Shown: positions 58,253 to 64,000 of the stretch, piece by piece | Layout: each line of letters opens with the position of its first letter | Position numbering within the stretch: position 1 is the first letter of the stretch | Source of the DNA: Neolentinus lepideus HHB14362 ss-1 | Lineage: Eukaryota; Basidiomycota; Agaricomycetes; Gloeophyllales; Gloeophyllaceae | NCBI GenBank assembly: GCA_001632425.1 | Contig: KV425598.1 | Coordinates: 168,552-232,551 of the forward strand | Length of the DNA stretch: 64,000 nucleotides | Direction of reading: 5' to 3' | The notes under the pieces: model-generated | The model's input: the letters and a program-made list of their open reading frames with translations, nothing else | What the model was told of the DNA's origin: nothing | The model's database searches: none | Translations under genes and position numbers: made by a program

Positions 58253-60164
58253 TGACCAGAGAGGTTGCCATGACTGCTTTGTATCAGAATCTCAGATGAT
58301 GACAGGCAGTTCCAGTCCACAGGATGCAAATAAAGAGATGGAGCAAATACTGGGGAGTTTCCAATTTCCAGATGGTGAGCATGACCTGAAGAATCTACAA
58401 GATGCAGTTGATCTCACACTTGAAGGTCATCCAGATGAGCCATCCCTTCTTAGTAATCTGGATTCTATCCTCCAGACATTTTTGGAGGACATGGAAGATT
58501 TGGAGCAGTTCCTTAGGTGCATGCAGGAGACACCTGATCTGACATCTAAACACCAGTCAGATAGGCCATCTTGTCTCAGTATTCTGTGCTCAATGCTTCA
58601 GGCATCCCTTGAGAACTTGGGAGACATGGAAAATCTGGAGCAGTCTCTCACTTGGCAGCAGAAGGCAATCAATCTGATACCTGAAGATCATCCAGATAAG
58701 CCATTTGTGCTGAACAATCTGGGCATTATTTTTCTGCAGCACTTTCAGAACTTGGGACAGATGGAGGACTTGAAACAGTCTCTCAGGTGCATGCAGGAGG
58801 CAATTGATCTCACCCTTGAAGGTGATCCAGATAGGCCATACCAACTCAGTAATCTGGGTTCTATCCTTCAAACACACTTGAAGTACCTGGGAGACATGGA
58901 GTATTTGGAGGAGTCTCTCAGATGCATGCAGGCAGCAGTTGATCTCACACCTGAAGGTCATCTAGATATGCTATCCAGACTCAACAATCTGGGGAACATC
59001 CTGTGTACACACTTTGAGACCTTGGAAGACATGGAAGATTTGGAAGAGTCTCTTAGGTGCAAGGCAGTTGATCTCACACCTGAAGGTCATCCAGATAGGC
59101 CATACAGACTCAGTTATCTGGGTAACATTCTTCAGACACTATTCAAGACTATGGGAAAGATGGAAGATTTTGAACAATCTCTTAGCTACTACCAGGAGGC
59201 TGTTGATCTCACCCATGAAGGTCAAGCAAAATGGTCCAGACTGCTTTACAACCTGGCCATTCTCCTCATGGGCCATGCAATCACATTTGCCCACAATGCT
59301 GACTTGGTACACACTCATCAGGACAGTCAGCTGGCTTTACTTTTGTTAGAGAAAGCTGCAAATCATCATTATGGCATCCCTGCTGTACATCTAAAGGCTG
59401 CATCATATATGGCTAACACAGCAATGATTTTAGGACAGACTCAAATTGCCTTTGAAGCATGTTCCAAAGTCATTACCCTTCTCCCACAGGTCATCTGGTT
59501 TGGACTGCCAATTCAGGATCAACATTTCCATTTATCAAAATGGAGTGGTGTTGCCTGAAACATTGCTTCTGTTGTTATCAAGGCAGGTGATTGTGATGCA
59601 GCACTTGAGTGGCTGGAACAGGACTGATCACTGGTCTGGAACCATTTGCTACAGCTTCAAACCCCACTTGATGTGCTAATGGCAGTTGATCATAAGCTTG
59701 CTGCACAGCTTTCCCAGATAGCTAAAAAATTACAAGCAGAGAGTATCTCCCATCATCATATCAAATCACTAGGCCCACAGAAGAGATCTAACCAGATACA
59801 CTGCAGTCTGACATTGGAATGGGAGCAATTAGTTGCTGAGATTAGGACAATTACAGGGTTTGAGAGGTTCCTATTGCCAAAAACAACTTTAGAACTGAAT
59901 GCAGCTGTTAAAAGCTGCCCAGTAGTGATGATCAATGCAAGTCCCTTCCAATGTGATGCATTGATGCTGCTTCCTGGTTCAAGTCATGCTACCCATGTGC
60001 CACTATCTGATATTTCCTATCAAGAGGCTCTTGATCTTCAGGCCAAGTTGCAGTCCATCCTGCAATATCCAAGAAGGAGGCTCTCTGATGATCTCATAGT
60101 ACCTTATCAAGATCATGGATATCATGAAATCTCAGAAAATCCATCTAAGCAACTCAAAAGGTTA
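58253..60164. other. CpG-free block
   Basis: Checked line by line: no CG dinucleotide occurs between the CG at 58,251-58,252 and that at 60,165-60,166 (1,912 bp). Flanking DNA on both sides has CpG at normal density. TG and CA are abundant in the block, the expected products of methyl-CpG deamination. The block coincides almost exactly with the TPR pseudogene. Confidence 0.97.
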
Positions 60165-60272
60165 CGAGTCCTGAGGAATGAAGGTGAGTTTGTACGCTCA
60201 GAAGGAGCGCTGTGCCGAATGTTAACCTCATGGGAATTCGTGCCGAGTCATCTGTGTTTCAAATTTTTGTAG
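58296..60272 (+). pseudogene. TPR protein of the fungal TPR-CHAT family, inactivated and truncated
   Basis: One reading frame runs from 58,296 to 60,272 with two in-frame TGA codons, at 59,556-59,558 and 59,625-59,627. The N-terminal part has about seven degenerate 40-residue TPR-like repeats of the type MEDLEQSLRCMQEAVDLTPE then GHPDRPYRLSNLGNILQTH. The second part matches the linker of Agaricomycete TPR-CHAT proteins: CDAALEWLEQD, LVWNHLLQLQTPLDVL, ITGFERFLLPKTTLELNAAV and VVMINASPFQCDALMLLPGS. The frame leaves homology near 60,180, before the CHAT peptidase domain with its His/Cys dyad, so the catalytic part is missing. Both stops sit where the family has CGA (Arg) codons, consistent with C-to-T change. 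The whole gene lies inside a 1.9-kb stretch without any CpG. Confidence 0.8.
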
Positions 60273-60332
60273 TACCAATCACAACATTTAATCCCCGATT
60301 GATAGTCCGTTCATAGTCATCACTACAAAATC

Positions 60333-60353
60333 ACTACAAACTCGGTTTGTAGT
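60333..60353. repeat. Perfect short palindrome
   Basis: ACTACAAAC and GTTTGTAGT as 9-bp arms around TCG. Related TTTGTAGT copies lie at about 60,265 and 60,543, so this may be part of an uncharacterised element end between the pseudogene and the next gene. Confidence 0.5.
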
Positions 60354-60586
60354 CTCATTTATCGATATTTTCTTCCTCACTTTCATAGACTTGCTCCATT
60401 TTCCCCCTGCTTCTCAATATAAGCTTCTGGTATATTCCTGCGTTATTGTGAATATTTCTGTGTTTTTAGCGTTTTCTTTGAGGTTGGAATCCCCTCTACA
60501 CTCTCCGAGCGACTTATTACCGTGGGAATTGGACTTCAACAGCGGTTTGTAGTCGGTGGCGCGGTGGCGCGCCGCGTTGATTCCAA

Positions 60587-61983
60587 ATGCCGACTTCTGA
60601 TTGGCTGGACATTCTCTCTCAAGATTATGGAGACCTTCCTCAGACATCAGGCCTCCGACCTTGCCTTGCTGCTTATGTCGTCTTTAGTCATTCAGTATTC
60701 GTCTTAGCTCTGTTAGTACGTATCCTAGTATGGTCTGCGTTTTTTCATTTTGTCAAAATTCTATATGGTGTGGTCTGATTCCCATCTCTTGTAACCTGTT
60801 TTCGAATCAGAGGTCTGTCGGTGCTGGCTTGATACTGTGTTGATGTCTTCACCGTACATGGGTCTTCTACATGCTGCGTGAGTGTTACAATGATAGTGGC
60901 GTCATCGCTCAGATTTTGGTGTCTATGTGCCGGGTATGCTGATCCGATCTCGCATAAACGGTGCACCAGGGATTCAGTTTAGCGATTCGGTAACTAAATT
61001 TTGCTTTTTTATTTTGCCGCGATCACTGGGATGAATCTAGTTCTTTTAATGGCACCATCTCGTATCATCTGTGTTTTTTCAGCCCCGTTACAGACGCCTC
61101 TGGTTATGATGGCTTCCAGTGGCAATGTTGATTCGCCTCTCGACTTTCCTGGTGAGAGATCAGTTTGGTTTGTAATTTATAACATGAACTCAACATGTTT
61201 TAGTATTGGCAAGCTTGTCCAAGGACACCGTCGTCGCTTCCATATTGACCGGCTCTTCCCTTCAAGTTATGATCAAGAATTTCGACGCCATTATGGACGA
61301 AGATCTAGAGTTGTCGTCTGGTCTGACGTCTACTGCTTGAAAATATCATGCTAGTGTCCTCAACAAGTGCAATCATTTTCTTGGTCTGCGTCGGCAGCTT
61401 CGTGTTGTCGAAGACCGTGAAGCTTTGATTCGCATGGTGCCTTCTATTTGGGAGGAGTTAGCGCAAACCTTCAAAGATACGATCGCAACTGAGCTCACTT
61501 TTCCTTCTGCCATGTACCGGTATGTTTTGTCTTTGTATTATATGGCATATACTATACATAGTTGATGATGTTTGAAGCTCCGCTGTTATGTTGCTTGGTT
61601 ATCAAACATGGATATTCGCTCGTGAGTGGCACCAAGGTCCGCTTCCAGGAATTTGGGAGGACCGTGGACGACTGGACCAGTTGTTGGTGAAGACGTCTGG
61701 TATGAAGAGTCGTTCATTCATTGTTCTTTATATTGATTTTTGCATAGGTACGGACAATATTTGCTTATTACCTGAAGTTTGGGACGCATATAAGGAGCCT
61801 TGTGAGTCGACGTTTGGTTCAGGGGTTACTTCCGCTTCCAATGATGGATGGGATAATCTTCTGCACCAAGCTGTGGTATATACTCGGGATAATGTTGACG
61901 AGACGATGATGTTATGTGCTGATGAGCTGGAATATTTGCATGAATTGTACTTTCCTGTCGAGCCCGAGGACTACCAAGAGTAG
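60587..61983 (+). CDS. Unrecognised multi-exon gene, possibly inactivated
   Basis: A likely first exon starts at 60,587 (MPTSDWLDILSQDYGDLPQT). Further exon-like stretches with good splice sites are 61,083-61,151 (VMMASSGNVDSPLDFP), 61,204-61,520 (SKDTVVASILTGSSLQVMIK; FLGLRRQLRVVEDREALIRM; SIWEELAQTFKDTIATELTF), 61,578-61,700 (AVMLLGYQTWIFAREWHQGP; GIWEDRGRLDQLLVKTS) and 61,747-61,983 (NICLLPEVWDAYKEPCESTF to LYFPVEPEDYQE). An in-frame TGA at 61,338-61,340 breaks the second long exon unless a 42-bp intron removes it. No domain is recognised. The end of the protein resembles the end of the convergent minus-strand gene (WEDRGRLDQLLVKTSG-N versus WRDQGHLIEVLVAHSGGN), so they may be paralogs. 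Confidence 0.45.
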
Positions 61984-62201
61984 CTAGCCTTATCGTTTAG
62001 TTCTATCTTAAATCTCTAGTTGTTGATTGGAATCGTTCATTTTGTACTTTGTTGTTTACGGCGGTTGCTTGTAGTCGCTACTCTAAACGCGAAGTCCGTG
62101 TTTGCATATGTTAGGCGACAAATTGTGGCTGAGATGTGGCGTCCAGCGTTGAGTAGTTCTGAACATCGTAATTGCACGGTGTATGTCTTACACAGTTGTT
62201 A

Positions 62202-63478
62202 CTACCTAGTTCTAGTGCTATGCATGGTCTCTGCCTTACCGACGAACGGCATCAAGATGTCATTCACCTTTTTAAAGCCTTCAATCACATTTTTCCTACC
62301 GTGATCTTTCATGCAACCCTCTATATCTGCTGACAACACCATCCAATGCGCCTTCTTCGCCGCACCATTCTGTCTCTGTCCGATGAGCTTCTTCGGATTT
62401 TGAAAAGCTTTCCAAGTTTCTTCCAAAAAACATACGTAGTTGCCGCCAGAATGAGCCACCAGTACTTCGATCAGATGACCTTGATCCCTCCATAGAGCGT
62501 TCTTCCCGATTTCTCTCGGACATTCCAGCCATATGCCCAGAGCGTCCAGAACACCATCTATGACACACTCTTGAGGTAGATGTCGCATTGTCCAAGCTTG
62601 CTTTGTCGGCTTGAGTGCGTAAGGAATGTCCTTCTTGACTCCAGGCAGAAAGTCCACACTTCGTAGAACCGTAGTTTCAGTCCGCTGATAAAGCAAGTGG
62701 TTCCGTACTTTCATAACCAGTGGCGATATCCAAGTGTCAGGAGCACCATTGAGTGTATCCTGAGCAAGCTGTCGACAGTCAATCTCTAAGACTGCCCAGA
62801 CCCTCCAGACCGCGAGCATGATAGAATATCGAATAAGTATTGAAGTCAGGTCAAGACCTTGAAGATTCGAGTACCCCTTTCCGATGTAGGTCAAAATGGT
62901 GGGTACTTGTAATGCCTGCTCGATGTCGGGAGGCCCGTCGACGTTCTTGCAGGCGAAGTCGATCAAATTGATCGAGCACGAGATATTGTTCTTTACTCTG
63001 CCATAGTTGAACGAATTAGACTTCGGCACGATCGGAAGGGTCGTCTTGAGTTTTTCGATCATTTCCTCCATATAATCGGGGTCGAATATCTTCAATAGGT
63101 CTGCCTTAGGGTCTGCGGGTATGTCAGTGATGTTAATATGTCTTTGAACCTCCCTCAGAACGTCAATTACCTTGCTTCTTGGGAGTATTTTTGTTCGAAT
63201 TCTTCCTCTTTCCCTTATGAGACTCGGGTCTATCTTTATCTGCCTTATTATGTTAGCTATCCATCCGATGCACACATTAACAATGATACAAAACCTGTAC
63301 GTTGCTTCTTTTTCTGGTTTTGAATATCATTGTCCGTCACTTCGTCGTCCTCAGATGTCAACCGTTCTTTGTGGCCTTCTTGTTCCGCTTCGTCTTCATC
63401 GTCACTGAGTTCTTCATAGTCTTCTTCGATACGTTTTCTTTTACCCAGTGGACCGTCTCCTTCTGAATAGGGTGTCAT
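62202..63478 (-). CDS. Unrecognised protein with acidic/basic N-terminus and conserved C-terminal region
   Basis: The first exon from 63,478 reads MTPYSEGDGPLGKRKRIEED, then an acidic stretch (EELSDDEDEAEQEG). Introns near 63,241-63,299 and 63,115-63,173 can be drawn with GT-AG ends, giving a Lys-rich junction (RHKDRPESHKGKRKNSNKNT) before DPKADLLKIFDPDYMEEMIE. The rest is one long exon: PKSNSFNYGRVKNNISCSIN, LQVPTILTYIGKGYSNLQGL, LTSILIRYSIMLAVWRVWAV, LVMKVRNHLLYQRTETTVLR, PYALKPTKQAWTMRHLPQEC, LGIWLECPREIGKNALWRDQ and VCFLEETWKAFQNPKKLIGQ, ending at 62,202. The basic/acidic N-terminus suggests a nuclear protein. Exons may continue upstream beyond 63,478. I cannot name the family. Confidence 0.5.
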
Positions 63479-63638
63479 TCCGTCCCCTCACAGCAAATGT
63501 AAGGTCCCGTATTTCATTCGACGATGAATATAATTCCACGCACCTATCGACAGCTCTCTGTGTGGCGTGGTCGACTCGCGTATTCGTAGAGGTTCATCTA
63601 TTCATGCTCCAGTTATTCACTGTAGTGAATTTCGCCGT

Positions 63639-64000
63639 TCAGATTAGGTAGGACATACCGGTTTGTTCTACTACCCTCGACGTCGAAGGATCAGGCACAT
63701 CAGAGTTATGGGTGCGAAGACGCTCACGAGCGCTTCGCATTTTTGAGAGCTTATCCGGGTAAAGTGGCATGTGCTTTAACTTTATCGGCTTAGGTTCTAT
63801 GTCGACGTGAGCTGAGCGTATCACAATAAAGGTATTTATATGAGACGTACCGCGAGACGGTAGCTTGGTGTTGGGTGTCGTAACTCCTCCCAGAATATAA
63901 CGTTGAGTCTTGGTTAGGAGATCCCAGTCTTCAGATACTTTATTGACCCAGAGGGGATCAAGCTCAGGTACAGTAACGTTGATGGGAGTACCATCACTCC
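63639..64000 (-). CDS. Partial gene or 5' exons running off the window
   Basis: Minus-strand open stretches with splice-like borders: GTPINVTVPELDPLWVNKVS and DWDLLTKTQRYILGGVTTPN up to a donor at about 63,851 (CTCGCGGTACGTC), then IRSAHVDIEPKPIKLKHMPL, YPDKLSKMRSARERLRTHNS and SRVVEQT up to another donor near 63,657. They may be upstream exons of the gene ending at 62,202 or a separate gene; the window edge prevents a decision. Confidence 0.35.
   Translation of the reverse strand, partial: SDGTPINVTVPELDPLWVNKVSEDWDLLTKTQRYILGGVTTPNTKLPSRGTSHINTFIVIRSAHVDIEPKPIKLKHMPLYPDKLSKMRSARERLRTHNSDVPDPSTSRVVEQTGMSYLI

Overview
This window is nuclear DNA from a filamentous basidiomycete, most likely a mushroom-forming Agaricomycete. 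Nearly every conserved gene is split by canonical GT-AG introns of about 45-70 bp. The gene set points the same way: a Prm1-type fusion protein, a fungal 7-TM receptor, a TPR/CHAT-type family member, and a Tnp2-type transposase N-terminus. Average base composition is near 50% GC. I assigned names from motifs and family recall only; no database search was possible.

Layout. Positions 1-15,300 hold a rearranged segmental duplication. Copy A (about 1-3,660) and copy B (about 9,362-15,290) each carry an unnamed membrane-protein gene and a cysteine synthase gene on the minus strand. Between them lie a decayed phospholipase B gene and an intact flavin monooxygenase. In copy B the cysteine synthase is intact; in copy A it is a truncated pseudogene. 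Both copies are broken up by short TA-flanked elements with terminal inverted repeats, and copy B contains an assembly gap (13,363-13,607). Positions 16,000-54,300 are mostly ordinary housekeeping DNA: Arf GTPase, STK11IP-like LRR protein, a second FMO-DUF6314 protein, a candidate shelterin TPP1/Tpz1, PRM1 flanked by two outward-facing U6 snRNA genes, a 7-TM receptor, AFG1-type ATPase, an UNC93-like transporter with an inverted decayed copy, an MDR oxidoreductase, an F-box protein head-to-head with the splicing factor SF3b3/Rse1, and a tandem pair of OsmC/Ohr peroxidases. Positions 54,300-64,000 are accessory again: a bounded DNA transposon with a 7-bp target duplication, minisatellites, a TPR/CHAT pseudogene lying in a 1.9-kb stretch without a single CpG, and a convergent pair of unrecognised genes that look like distant paralogs.

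How the genes relate. There is no biosynthetic cluster: the redox enzymes are dispersed and no backbone synthase is present. The strongest unusual signals are the absolute CpG void, the identical U6 pair with an extended 3' hairpin, the well-defined transposon insertions, and the unknown gene pair at the right edge.
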